From the NCBI GenBank assembly GCA_938015595.1, contig CALLPI010000008.1, positions 62,001 to 126,000 on the forward strand: a stretch of DNA of 64,000 nucleotides, in the 5' to 3' direction. Shown here one piece after another: positions 1 through 10,599 of the stretch. How positions within the stretch are numbered: position 1 is the stretch's first letter; each line of letters begins with the position of its first letter. A model generated the notes under the pieces. It was not told the DNA's origin. It ran no database searches and saw only the letters and a list, made by a program, of their open reading frames with translations. The DNA is from an uncultured Saprospiraceae bacterium. Its GTDB lineage: Bacteria; Bacteroidota; Bacteroidia; Chitinophagales; Saprospiraceae. Position numbers and translations under genes: made by a program.

Positions 1-420
1 CTACGTGCTTGATGCCGGGTACGTCCTTGATGGCGTCGAATACTTGGTTGGCCAGTTCGTCCAGTTGGTCAAGGTTATCGCCATAAATTTTTACAGCATT
101 GGAAGTATTCATGCCGGCTACAGCCTCGGCCACGTTGTCAATGATGAGCTGGGAGTAATTGTAGTTGATGCCCTGATAGTTGTTGAGGCGGCGGTCCATT
201 TCATCAATAAGCTCGTCTGTGGTGATTTTGCGGCTCCATTCTTTTTTGGCTTTAGGTTTACCTGCATTTGTACGTAGTAAAAGCCGCTGGGGTCGGTGCC
301 ATCATTGCTGCGGCCGGTTTGGGAGAGCACGCCGTTCACCTCAGGGAAGCGCATGGGTTCCTGGCGCAAGGTGCATACCATCTGTACTGCTTTGAGTGGT
401 GCCGCAAAAAAGTGCCAGGC
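1..420 (-). pseudogene. Remnant of CusA/CzcA-type RND efflux pump, truncated and frameshifted
   Basis: Read on the minus strand, positions about 400 to 279 encode a segment with FPEV, LSQTGR and TDPSGFY, typical of the periplasmic domain of heavy-metal RND pumps. The homology then continues to position 1 in another frame (KEWSRKITTDELIDEMDRR, later NVAEAVAGMNTSNAVKIYGD). The two frames join at a run of six A (minus strand, near 265-270); one more A would restore a single frame. The N-terminal half, roughly 500 residues including the first membrane segments, is absent: an in-frame stop lies just upstream, near 422, and nothing RND-like follows. The gene continues beyond the left edge. RND pumps of this family export metal ions by proton antiport across inner and outer membranes; this copy cannot make a full pump. 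The frameshift alone could be a sequencing error, but the missing 5' half could not. Confidence 0.75.
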
Positions 421-688
421 ATTAATTTAAAAAGGGCTTAAACCTGTAAAAGTTAGCTTAAAAGGCATCAGCAGAAAGGCTAATTCCTTCATAAACAATG
501 AATGACTGCAGTTGCTCGCCGGTGGGTTTTTACCTTGCCGTCTAATTTTTGCGCTGCTCGAAAAAGTTCTTCACAACTGGAATGAAGGCTACTGCCTACC
601 GAGAAGTGTCTGTGCCTCGGCATTCGAAGCGCCGGTGAGGTTGGCTACTGCTGTGTCTCGTCGGGTTGTTTTTCCTCTGCCCAGTGCG

Positions 689-696
689 TACCTTTG
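689..696 (+). promoter_or_regulatory. Bacteroidota -7 box (TACCTTTG) before holA
   Basis: TACCTTTG fits the Bacteroidota housekeeping box TAnnTTTG. A TTG at 666-668 could serve as the -33 element, 20 bases upstream. It ends only 7 bases before the ATG at 704, so the mRNA would be nearly leaderless. Confidence 0.5.
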
Positions 697-703
697 CCCG
701 ACT

Positions 704-1711
704 ATGACCCACGATCAAATTTTGCAAGAACTGAGTGCCGGCAAAGTACGGCCGGTTTACTTTCTGCACGGCGCGGAGCCTTATTTCATTGACAAGGTAT
801 CGGATTATGCAGAAAAACACCTGCTCAGCGAGGCCGAACAAGCCTTCAACCTAACAGTGCTCTATGGCAGAGACACCGACCACCTGGCTGTGCTGGACGC
901 CGCCCGGCGCTATCCTGTGATGGCGCCACGGCAAGTGGTGGTACTCAAGGAAGCCCAGGAGATGAAGACCCTACCTGAACTGCAGGGCTACATCGAAAAA
1001 CCAGCAGATACCACAGCCCTGTTCATTTGCTACAAACACAAGAAGTTTAACATGACTACCAAATTTGCTGCAGCGCTCAAGGCGCATGCTGTAGTCATGG
1101 AGGCCAAAGCAGTCTATGAAGACCGCATGCCTGCCTGGATACAGGACTACCTAAAGGCTAAGCAACTCAAAATAGAACCCGCTGCGCTCCAACTCATCGT
1201 AGAGCACTTGGGCACGCAACTCTCCAAAGTGACTAATGAACTGGACAAAATGGCGCTCAACTTGCCCCCTGGCGCTACAGTCAATACTTCGCACATCGAA
1301 GCCTTCATCGGTATCAGCAAGGAGTACAATGTATTTGAGTTGCAGCGCGCCCTGGCCGAGCGCAACCTTCAGCGCGTGGGGCGTATCGTGCAGTATTTTG
1401 CCGCCAACCCCAAGGAAAACCCCCTGCTCGTAGTGATTAACGCTCTGTATGGCTTTTTCAGCAAGGCCCTAATGCTGCATGCTCTGCAAGGACGCTCTGA
1501 GAAAGAAATGCTCGACACCCTGAAACTGCGAGGTTCCTGGGCGCTCAAGGACTACAGCCTCGCTGCGCACCGCTACTCCCGCGCCCAACTGGAAGCTATT
1601 ATCGGCTACCTGCACGAGTACGACCTCAAAGCCAAGGGCATCACCTTAGACTCGAGCAGCTACACAGATGGAGAGTTGCTACAGGAGCTAGTGTGGAAAA
1701 TACTGCACTAA
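704..1711 (+). CDS. holA: DNA polymerase III subunit delta
   Basis: The 335-residue protein matches the delta subunit of the clamp loader, which opens the beta sliding clamp and loads it on primed DNA. The N-terminus carries the typical PVYFLHGAEPYFIDK segment, where a GxE/P motif stands in place of a functional P-loop. It is followed by the RYPVMAPRQVVVLKEAQE region and a helical C-terminal domain. The open frame extends upstream to 512, but those 64 residues look non-coding. The ATG at 704 matches the family's usual start and lies directly after a promoter box. The gene is convergent with the permease gene downstream; their 3' ends overlap by four bases. Confidence 0.93.
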   Translation: MTHDQILQELSAGKVRPVYFLHGAEPYFIDKVSDYAEKHLLSEAEQAFNLTVLYGRDTDHLAVLDAARRYPVMAPRQVVVLKEAQEMKTLPELQGYIEKPADTTALFICYKHKKFNMTTKFAAALKAHAVVMEAKAVYEDRMPAWIQDYLKAKQLKIEPAALQLIVEHLGTQLSKVTNELDKMALNLPPGATVNTSHIEAFIGISKEYNVFELQRALAERNLQRVGRIVQYFAANPKENPLLVVINALYGFFSKALMLHALQGRSEKEMLDTLKLRGSWALKDYSLAAHRYSRAQLEAIIGYLHEYDLKAKGITLDSSSYTDGELLQELVWKILH

Positions 1712-2601
1712 CGCCTCTCCAGGCGGCGCTCCACCACCGGATACAAGAACACCACTCCTAGAATAATAGCCACTCCTAAGTAAAAACCACCAGACAACTG
1801 CTTGTGCTCGCCCAGCAGCGCCCAAGCCAGTACAATGCCATACACCGGCTCTAAGTTGATGGTGAGGTTGGATACAAAAGCTGAGATGTAGCGCAAGGCG
1901 CGCAGCGCCAGTACATACGCCAGCGTAGTGCAGCCAAACGCCAACAGGGCTATCCACAGCCAGTCGGCGGGGTGAGGCAGCCAGTGCGTCAGGGCAGTGT
2001 CAGTGCTCATATAGTGATACACTGGCATAACCACGCTCAGAAACAACCAGGCACTGCCCAACTCCAGAAAGCTGATTTCCATAGGGTTAGCCTGACTTAC
2101 GTAGCGCTTGTTGAGCGTAGAAAAAAGCGCCGCCAGAAACGCTGCTGCTGTGCCAGCCCATATACCGGCCTGCATCAAAATATCGGTGGCATTGACCACC
2201 AGCACCATACCCGGCGCCATGAGTAGCCCCATGCCCAATTGGTACCACTTGAAGCGCTGCTGCATGACAACCGGCTCCAGCAGGGAGGTAAAAAAAGAAG
2301 TGAGCGCCATACACACCAGTGCAATGGAGGCGTTGGCTAGCTTGATGGCTCCGTAAAACGCCAGCCAGTGCAGGGCTACCAACACGCCTATGCCCATGTA
2401 GCGCAGTGTAGCCGTCCGAGACAAAGTCCGCATTAAGCGTCCTACGCGCACCCACAGCAGCAGGCTGAGGCTGGTGAGCAGCACTCGCCACCATACCAAA
2501 GCCAGGGCGGGTAGTTGTATCCACGCGCCCAGTATGGCGGTAAAGCCAAACAAAAATACAGCTACGTGCAACTCTAGATAGGCTCTTCTCTCGGGCGACA
2601 T
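1708..2601 (-). CDS. EamA/DMT-superfamily permease
   Basis: This 297-residue integral membrane protein has about ten hydrophobic segments in two similar halves, the layout of EamA-type drug/metabolite transporters. Family-like features include FWGxTA-like FLFGFTAILGAW near the N-terminus, WWRVLLTSL in the first repeat and the C-terminal NLEPVYGIVLAWALLGE. Members export amino acids, metabolites or drugs across the inner membrane; the substrate cannot be inferred here. The frame is open up to 2775, but the added 58 residues resemble non-coding sequence and cover the palindromic repeat at 2691-2745. The start MSPERRAYLELH at 2601 gives a normal family length. Confidence 0.85.
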   Translation of the reverse strand: MSPERRAYLELHVAVFLFGFTAILGAWIQLPALALVWWRVLLTSLSLLLWVRVGRLMRTLSRTATLRYMGIGVLVALHWLAFYGAIKLANASIALVCMALTSFFTSLLEPVVMQQRFKWYQLGMGLLMAPGMVLVVNATDILMQAGIWAGTAAAFLAALFSTLNKRYVSQANPMEISFLELGSAWLFLSVVMPVYHYMSTDTALTHWLPHPADWLWIALLAFGCTTLAYVLALRALRYISAFVSNLTINLEPVYGIVLAWALLGEHKQLSGGFYLGVAIILGVVFLYPVVERRLERR

Positions 2602-2690
2602 ACTCCACGAACTTTTTAGCCCTGCAAAGCAACGTATTATTTTGATTGGCTGAGAACAATCTGCCAGGGCAGGTGTTTTTACTTCGCGAG

Positions 2691-2745
2691 GTCGAGTTTT
2701 GTGCATGATTTGCGGATGTTGTGCACAAGATTCGGCGAGCCAAAG
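2691..2745 (+). repeat. Dispersed imperfect palindrome, copy A
   Basis: This is one of three copies of a roughly 50-bp element whose arms read GTTTTGTGCATGAT and TGTTGTGCACAA. A GGCGAGYCAAAG tail sits on one side. Copies B (16768-16823) and C (55059-55112, opposite orientation) share arms and tail. This copy lies in the divergent space between the permease and the peroxiredoxin. No transposase is attached, so it resembles a REP or MITE-like element. Confidence 0.7.
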
Positions 2746-2795
2746 TATAGAGAAAAGAAAAAGTACCTTTTTCAAACCTTAAAATCCAATGCACC

Positions 2796-3266
2796 ATGGC
2801 GCTACAAGTTGGCGATCCTGCACCCGACTTCACCTTATTCTCTTCTGACAAACAAGCTGTTTCATTAGAAAACTATCGCGGTCAAAACGTCGTACTGTTG
2901 TTTTTCCCCATGGCGTTCACTAGCGTATGCACCGCTGAGTTGTGCAGCATGCGCGACAATATAGCCGATTACCAAGGGCTGAACGCCCAAATTCTTGCCA
3001 TTTCGGTAGACTCTCCCTTTACACTTGACAAATTCAAGGCAGACCAGTCGCTCAACTTTCCTTTGCTCTCCGATTTCAACAAGGAGGTATCCGCTGCCTA
3101 TGGCGCTCTGTACGATGAGTTTGTCATGGGTATGAAAGGCGTATCCAAGCGCTCAGCTTTTGTGGTGGACAAAGACGGTATCATCCGTTATGCTGAAGTA
3201 TTGGAATCTGCCGGGAATATGCCTAACTTTGAAGCCGTAAAAGCTACACTGGAGCAGTTGGCTTAA
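2796..3266 (+). CDS. Peroxiredoxin (AhpC/TSA family, Bcp/AhpE-like)
   Basis: The 156-residue thioredoxin-fold protein reduces hydrogen peroxide and organic peroxides in the cytoplasm. The active-site segment FFPMAFTSVCTAELC places the peroxidatic cysteine at residue 45 and a second cysteine at 50. That five-residue spacing is typical of the resolving cysteine in BCP/PrxQ-type enzymes. The start MALQVGDPAPDF is the usual family N-terminus, and length is normal. It is transcribed divergently from the permease, with repeat copy A in between. Thioredoxin-dependent recycling is likely from the family but not shown by the sequence. Confidence 0.9.
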   Translation: MALQVGDPAPDFTLFSSDKQAVSLENYRGQNVVLLFFPMAFTSVCTAELCSMRDNIADYQGLNAQILAISVDSPFTLDKFKADQSLNFPLLSDFNKEVSAAYGALYDEFVMGMKGVSKRSAFVVDKDGIIRYAEVLESAGNMPNFEAVKATLEQLA

Positions 3267-3318
3267 GCAGAAGGTCTGGTTTGGTAGCCCCTGCTGAAGC
3301 CTCACCATACATTACACA

Positions 3319-3615
3319 ATGAAAGTATTCAGCGGATATCAGGAAGAATGGGAAGAAGTTCTCGTGGATGAGGACATACCCGATGTGGAAGACCCAGCTT
3401 TCCTAGTAGTCTATAATGACGACCACAATACCTTTGACTGGGTTATTCAATGCTTCATGGATGTGCTGGGCCACACCCACGAACAAGCCGAGCAACTATC
3501 CATCCTCATACATTTCAAGGGTAAGGCCACTGTAAAAACCGCCTCCAAAAAAGAACTCAAGCCCAAAAAAGATGCCCTCATTGAGCGTGGCCTCTCAGCT
3601 GTAATCGAAGAATGA
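3319..3615 (+). CDS. clpS: ATP-dependent Clp protease adaptor ClpS
   Basis: The 98-residue protein has the ClpS core FLVVYNDDHNTFDWVI. Its Asn-Asp-Asp segment forms part of the N-degron pocket. The following helix region contains QAEQLSILIHFKGKATV, and the acidic N-terminal tail is flexible, as in other members. ClpS docks on ClpA/ClpC and hands over proteins with destabilising N-terminal residues for degradation. Its stop overlaps the next start (ATGA), which indicates translational coupling with the secreted protein downstream. Confidence 0.93.
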   Translation: MKVFSGYQEEWEEVLVDEDIPDVEDPAFLVVYNDDHNTFDWVIQCFMDVLGHTHEQAEQLSILIHFKGKATVKTASKKELKPKKDALIERGLSAVIEE

Positions 3616-4052
3616 TGCAAAGAAAGCAGGCGCTCATCGGCCTTTGTCTGGTCTTGTGGGCTGTCGCTTTGTGGGCGCAGCGCAGCCCAGTAGCCTCTGA
3701 ACAAATGCGCTTCGAGGCTCAGATATTGCGCGATACTGCCGCCCTGCACCGCCTCTTGAGCGATGATTTGTGCTACATCCACTCCAATGCTGTGGCCGAA
3801 ACCAAAACCGACTTCATCCGCAGCGTGGCTTCTGGCAGTATCCAATACCAGGCCATGCGCAAGTTGCAACACACCAAAGTACAAACTTGGGGCAGAACAG
3901 CCCTCTTACAAGGTATAGCAGAAGTACAGGGGCTTTATCAGGGCAATGCCTTTGCCATGACCCTGCGCTACACCTCCATGTATCGGAAAGAGAAAGGCCG
4001 CTGGCGACTCATAGCCTGGCAGTCCACTCGCATGCCGGCTGCTGGAGGCTGA
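3612..4052 (+). CDS. Secreted NTF2-like (DUF4440) protein
   Basis: The 146-residue product starts with a Sec signal peptide (basic start, then LIGLCLVLWAVALWAQ). Next comes a single NTF2/SnoaL-like domain: DTAALHRLLSDDLCYIHSN near the front, a middle IAEVQGLYQG strand and a WRLIAWQSTRM end, typical of DUF4440. Such cone-shaped domains bind small molecules or act as enzymes; no specific role can be assigned. The first ATG (3612) overlaps the clpS stop; a second ATG follows immediately at 3615. The pairing with clpS suggests co-transcription, although one product is cytoplasmic and the other exported. Confidence 0.75.
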   Translation: MMQRKQALIGLCLVLWAVALWAQRSPVASEQMRFEAQILRDTAALHRLLSDDLCYIHSNAVAETKTDFIRSVASGSIQYQAMRKLQHTKVQTWGRTALLQGIAEVQGLYQGNAFAMTLRYTSMYRKEKGRWRLIAWQSTRMPAAGG

Positions 4053-4245
4053 AGGTGCAATCCGGCCCAGATTTGCAGCTCTGCTTGAGCGTGCAAGGCC
4101 CTGTAAGTTTCTCCCCCTCTGGCTATGCGCCAAATGGTACATCTGCTGCCTATCTGTTGTGTATATACCAAGTGTTAAAGTTGCAGGCACGCCCCACGCC
4201 AGCCCTCTTTTTTCGCGTCTTATCCGAGTGCAAAATCGCCTTGGT

Positions 4246-6618
4246 ATGCCTAAGCACCTCTACCTCCTCTGCTGCGCCGCCACCCTTTGGCTGACTACAG
4301 CCTACGCTCAAAAATACACCCTTAGCGGGTACATCACCGATGCTGCTAGCGGCGAGCCACTCATTGCTGCCAACGTACTGGAAACCCGCCTGGGCGTAGG
4401 CGCGGTGAGCAATACCTATGGGTTTTACAGCCTCACCCTAAATGCTGATGACAGCTTGCGTCTGATATTCAGTTACATCGGGTACCAGCCCTTTGACACT
4501 TTGCTGCACCTGCGCAACAACATCAGCCTGAACGTAGCCCTACAGCCCTTCGTAGAACTGACTACCGTGGAAGTACGCGCTGAGCGCGGTGAGCGCATTG
4601 AGCAACAGACACAAATGGGGCGCATGGAAGCCCCTGTAGAACAAATCAAGCGCATGCCAGCTTTACTGGGGGAGGTGGACGTGCTCAAAGCCCTGCAGTT
4701 TTTGCCTGGCGTACAAAGTGGCGGCGAAGGGCAAAACGGCCTGTACGTGCGTGGCGGCAGCCCCGATCAAAACCTGATACTGCTCGATGGCGTACCCGTT
4801 TACAATGTCAGCCATCTGCTGGGTATATTCTCAGTGTTCAACGCTGATGCCATCAAAAACGTGACCCTGACCAAGGGCGGATTTCCTGCTCGCTATGGAG
4901 GCCGCCTGAGCAGCGTCCTGGAAATCAACATGAAAGAAGGTAATACTAAGGCTTTCAAAGGCGAAGGCTCAGTGGGGCTGATCTCCTCCAGGCTCACCCT
5001 GGAAGGCCCTATTATCAAAGACAAGACTTCTTTTCTGATCTCCGCCCGGCGCACTTACGCCGACCTCATCTTCAGACCGCTCATCCAATTGGCGCAGTCG
5101 GCCAATCCAGGCGAGAAGTTTGACCCCAGCCTGTATTTTTATGACCTCAACGTCAAGTTGCAGCATCGCATCAGCCATCGCCACCGCCTATACCTGAGCG
5201 CCTATACTGGGGCAGATGTTTTCAAGATAAAATATCGAAGCAACTCGGATGGGGCTACAGCCGGCACCGACTGGGGCAATCTCATCTCCGCGCTGCGCTG
5301 GAACTGGCAGCTCAGCCCCCGGCTTTTTGCCAATACCACCCTGACCTACAGCCGCTACAATATTGATATCGTCTCGGAGCAGGAATCTCGCTTTGGTGGC
5401 CAAACCGATAAGTTTTCGGCCAGGTACGTTTCTGGCATTGAGGATCTTGGCGGTAAGGTTGACTTTGACTACCTGCCTTCTGCGGGGCATCACATTCGCT
5501 TTGGCGGCGGAGCTACCAATCACACCTACAGCCCTGGGGCATTGGCACTCAAAGGGCAGTTTGGTGCGCTCATTGAGTTTGACACACTCCTGGGCTCGCG
5601 ACGCGCTTTCAGTACCGAGTACTTTGTGTATGCCGAAGACGACTTCGCCCTGGGAGCGCTGCGCCTAAATGCTGGCTTACATGCTTCTGCCTTCGATGTG
5701 CAGGGTAGGGTTTATACCAGTCTGCAACCCCGCCTGGGCTTGCGCTACCTGCTCTCTAATCAAATAGCGCTCAAGGCCGGGGTCAGCACTATGACGCAGT
5801 TCATCAACCTGCTGACCAACGAATCTCTCAGCCTGCCCACCGACCTATGGGTACCTAGTACCCGGCGTATCGTGCCCCAGCAGGCATGGCAAGCCTCCTT
5901 GGGCGTAGCGCACACCTTTCGCGACCAGTTGGAGGTCAGCGCGGAGGCTTATTACAAACAAATGCGCCACGTACTCTCGTACAAAGAGGGCGCTTCTTTC
6001 CTCTTTGGGTTTGACAGCGACTGGCAAGACCAAGTCACTCAAGGCAACGGCGAAAGCTACGGCCTGGAGCTTTTCGCGCAGAAAAAACTAGGGCGTACCA
6101 CAGGCTGGCTGGGCTATACCCTGGGCTGGAATTGGCGCCAGTTTGATGATATCAACGGCGGGCTGCGCTACCCCTTTCGCTACGACCGCCGCCACGATGT
6201 GGCACTCGTGGTCAATCACGACTTCAGCAAGCGCTTTGGCCTGTCGGCGGCCTGGGTGTATGGTACCGGCAATGCAGTTACGCTCAATACCTTTAAGTAT
6301 CCTGTGAATTTTTACGGCTCCAGTTCCGATCCTACTTATTATGCATGGGTAGATTATGTAGAATCCGGCGGGCAGCGCAACGCTTTTCGCATGGCACCTT
6401 ATCACCGGCTGGACTTCAGCCTGGAGTTTCGCAAGCAGAAAAATCCGCATTGGGAGCGCAAGTGGGTGCTGGGTGCCTACAATACCTATAATCGCCGCAA
6501 TCCGTACTTCTTGCTGCCAGGCATAAAGAGGATAGGCAATGAGGAAGTTCCCGTTATTCGCCAAATCAGCATCTTACCAGTTATTCCGCACGTGAGTTAT
6601 CAGTTCAAGTTTTTTTGA
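4246..6618 (+). CDS. TonB-dependent receptor with carboxypeptidase-like N-terminal domain
   Basis: This 790-residue outer-membrane receptor begins with a signal peptide ending at about AYAQ. A CarboxypepD_reg-like beta-sandwich follows (LSGYITDAASGEPLIAANV, residues about 25-110). The plug domain carries VLKALQFLPGVQSGGEGQNG and YVRGGSPDQNLILLDGVPVY. A 22-strand-type barrel rich in aromatic and alternating residues ends in YQFKFF, the terminal phenylalanine recognised by the Bam machinery. Family members import siderophores, vitamins or glycans using TonB energy. No SusD partner is adjacent, so a SusCD glycan system is unlikely; the substrate is unknown. The frame extends to 4159, but the start at 4246 gives a proper signal peptide. 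Confidence 0.9.
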   Translation: MPKHLYLLCCAATLWLTTAYAQKYTLSGYITDAASGEPLIAANVLETRLGVGAVSNTYGFYSLTLNADDSLRLIFSYIGYQPFDTLLHLRNNISLNVALQPFVELTTVEVRAERGERIEQQTQMGRMEAPVEQIKRMPALLGEVDVLKALQFLPGVQSGGEGQNGLYVRGGSPDQNLILLDGVPVYNVSHLLGIFSVFNADAIKNVTLTKGGFPARYGGRLSSVLEINMKEGNTKAFKGEGSVGLISSRLTLEGPIIKDKTSFLISARRTYADLIFRPLIQLAQSANPGEKFDPSLYFYDLNVKLQHRISHRHRLYLSAYTGADVFKIKYRSNSDGATAGTDWGNLISALRWNWQLSPRLFANTTLTYSRYNIDIVSEQESRFGGQTDKFSARYVSGIEDLGGKVDFDYLPSAGHHIRFGGGATNHTYSPGALALKGQFGALIEFDTLLGSRRAFSTEYFVYAEDDFALGALRLNAGLHASAFDVQGRVYTSLQPRLGLRYLLSNQIALKAGVSTMTQFINLLTNESLSLPTDLWVPSTRRIVPQQAWQASLGVAHTFRDQLEVSAEAYYKQMRHVLSYKEGASFLFGFDSDWQDQVTQGNGESYGLELFAQKKLGRTTGWLGYTLGWNWRQFDDINGGLRYPFRYDRRHDVALVVNHDFSKRFGLSAAWVYGTGNAVTLNTFKYPVNFYGSSSDPTYYAWVDYVESGGQRNAFRMAPYHRLDFSLEFRKQKNPHWERKWVLGAYNTYNRRNPYFLLPGIKRIGNEEVPVIRQISILPVIPHVSYQFKFF

Positions 6619-6641
6619 GCCGGACGAAGCTGGTCAATTAG

Positions 6642-6668
6642 TTACGCTGCATCCGCAGTGTAGCGTAA
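6642..6668 (+). terminator. Hairpin after the TonB-receptor gene
   Basis: TTACGCTGCAT and GTGTAGCGTAA pair over 11 positions with two wobbles around a CCGCA loop, starting 23 bases after the receptor stop. There is no strong T-run, so it may mark the transcript end or act as an operator for the MarR gene downstream. Confidence 0.4.
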
Positions 6669-6703
6669 ATCCTTCACTGCAGTTGATTTTTTAGCTCTTT
6701 CGC

Positions 6704-6734
6704 TTGCGTATAATTAGTATAACAATTATTTTTG
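6704..6734 (+). promoter_or_regulatory. Promoter of the marR-hmgA-hppD group
   Basis: TTG at 6704-6706 and TATTTTTG at 6727-6734 are separated by 20 bases, matching the Bacteroidota -33/-7 arrangement. The MarR ATG is 20 bases downstream. It is the only clear promoter before the three tyrosine-catabolism genes. Confidence 0.6.
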
Positions 6735-6754
6735 TGCAAATTTTTTTAAATACC

Positions 6755-7213
6755 ATGCCTGTTACTGCTACTGCTTCCGACTTGCGCACCGAAATCTCTG
6801 GCTTTCTGCTGGAGCGCACTGCACGGCGCATGAAGCAATACGTTCAGGAATGCCTCCAACGAGCTCAGGCCGGCATCACAGTAGATCAATGGCTGGTGTT
6901 ACAAGAATTGCATCGTTGCGACGGGCAAAGTCAGTGGGCAATTGCCCAGGCCATCTACAAGGACGCACCCACCATGACGCGGATCATCGACTTGCTGTGC
7001 GAAAAAGGGCTGACCCACCGCCAGGCCGATATCACCGACCGCCGGCGCTTCTGCATATACCTCACCGCCGAGGGTAGGCAAAAAATTGCCGAGGTACTGC
7101 CTGTCATTCACGCTGCACGCCGCCATGCCTGGGCAGTACTTAGCGATGCACAAATTACAGCGTTAGAACACTTGCTCAACCTGGTGTTTGAGCACCTTAG
7201 TCCGCCGGCCTAA
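6755..7213 (+). CDS. MarR-family transcriptional regulator
   Basis: The 152-residue protein has the MarR winged-helix layout: an N-terminal dimerisation helix, ITVDQWLVLQELH, the recognition helix region AIYKDAPTMTRIIDLLCEKG, then the wing ADITDRRRFCIYLTAEG with the conserved DRR turn, and a C-terminal dimer helix. MarR proteins bind palindromes as dimers and usually release DNA when a phenolic or aromatic ligand binds. It lies 42 bases before homogentisate dioxygenase and shares its direction. It is therefore a good candidate for control of tyrosine breakdown, by inference. An upstream in-frame start at 6704 is rejected because it would lie inside the promoter. Confidence 0.88.
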   Translation: MPVTATASDLRTEISGFLLERTARRMKQYVQECLQRAQAGITVDQWLVLQELHRCDGQSQWAIAQAIYKDAPTMTRIIDLLCEKGLTHRQADITDRRRFCIYLTAEGRQKIAEVLPVIHAARRHAWAVLSDAQITALEHLLNLVFEHLSPPA

Positions 7214-7255
7214 GCGTTCTTTCCGTTTTGCTTTACCAAATAAAACCTGCTTGAT

Positions 7256-9630
<2,375 letters not shown>

Positions 9631-9657
9631 GCCGCAGGCGATAACAGGAAAAAAGTG

Positions 9658-9688
9658 AAGGCCTGCATGGAGTAGTCATGCAGGCCTT
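9658..9688 (+). terminator. Perfect 12-bp hairpin after hppD
   Basis: AAGGCCTGCATG and CATGCAGGCCTT pair without mismatch around a 7-base loop, 28 bases after the hppD stop. The T-run is short (TTTC), but position and strength suggest transcript termination. Confidence 0.65.
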
Positions 9689-9863
9689 TCGCAGATATGA
9701 TGAAAAATCTACTGGTTGTCTCCAGTTTGGGAGAGCTGGAGAATGGGTTCAAGTGCTTTTAGCCTCTCATAGTTCCTTTGTTTTTTTCCTGGGCTTGGTC
9801 GAGGGGCGGCTGGTGGCTATTCCCCTTTCTACCAAAGCCTTGTATTTTGGTTTGATAATTGCA

Positions 9864-10331
9864 CCGGGGAGAAAGTAAACTGGGCGGCAATACTTTTTAC
9901 TGCCACCCAGCCCGGAATAATAGCAACTATCTACTTATCTCCGTGCTAGGAGCAAAGCCTCTAAGGGGGGTTACCTGATCCGGAGCCGCCTCCATTTTGG
10001 AAGCGGCCCGGAATCGGTTTAACACCCTGTCTTCCGTTATGCTTTGCGTGCGTACGCCTCCCTTTTTTGAAGTTGGAGGGTGCGTCTTCTTATATATCTG
10101 TCTTCGCTCAAGGGGGAAAAAGCTCTGCCGCCCTTTAGGCCAGCAGAGCGCTCCGAATTGCCCTATGAACTAAATTTTCTCATAGTATGAGGGCTTCCTG
10201 ACATTTTTTCAAGACAGAAACCAGGCAGCGCCTCGGCTGCCCGGCTCCGGCTAAGTGAGTCTTGAAAAAAAAGGACAGATAGACAGAAAAAACCAGGTTT
10301 CTCAATTGCTGTGAGTAATCCCCTTTGGGTT
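9864..10331 (-). ncRNA. Candidate structured noncoding RNA (six hairpins)
   Basis: About 470 bases without a credible ORF hold closely spaced inverted repeats. CCGGG/CCCGG (9864-9868/9911-9915) encloses CTGGGCGGCA/TGCCACCCAG (9880-9910). A 13-bp stem lies at 9980-10011. ACGC-CTCC pairs with GGAG-GCGT (10054-10085). GCTCTGC/GCAGAGC is at 10122-10149. CTATGA/TCATAG is at 10163-10185. A 12-bp stem, TTTTTTCAAGAC/GTCTTGAAAAAA (10204-10270), encloses GGCAGC/GCTGCC. A canonical minus-strand promoter sits just to the right and would start transcription near 10331, hence the strand call. None of the conserved blocks of RNase P RNA, tmRNA, SRP RNA or known riboswitches was recognised. The 3' end is a guess set by the last hairpin. 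Confidence 0.45.
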
Positions 10332-10337
10332 ACGATA

Positions 10338-10370
10338 CAAAGGTACGCTTGGCACAGGGGGTGTCACAAA
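10338..10370 (-). promoter_or_regulatory. Minus-strand promoter reading into the hairpin-rich region
   Basis: On the minus strand, TTTG (10370-10367) and TACCTTTG (10345-10338) are 21 bases apart, a full match to the Bacteroidota -33/-7 consensus. No minus-strand gene follows before 9630, so a noncoding transcript is the simplest product. Confidence 0.6.
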
Positions 10371-10599
10371 CCAGTTTTCTCAGCAAGTTGGGGTTTCCAA
10401 CAGTAGGTTTTATGCCTCAAACTGACTACGCAGAGCGAGGTTTTTTGTTTTAATATGTTGGTTATCAGAATTTTGAAAATGAACTCGATTGGAGGTATTC
10501 TGTGATAGCTTGAAACTTCCAATATTGATTTTTTTTTCTGACAAGCCGCTATTTTCACAATTTTTTAACCAAATTTGCCAAAAAATCCGCTCTTTAGTC

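Noticed and set aside
9678-9878. 66-codon frame after hppD
   Set aside because: It starts inside the terminator hairpin and has no recognisable features.
9864-10331. RNase P RNA, tmRNA or SRP RNA in the hairpin-rich region
   Set aside because: Their conserved blocks (GAGGAAAGTCC, a tmRNA tag with tRNA-like ends, the GGAAGG loop region of SRP RNA) were not found on either strand.
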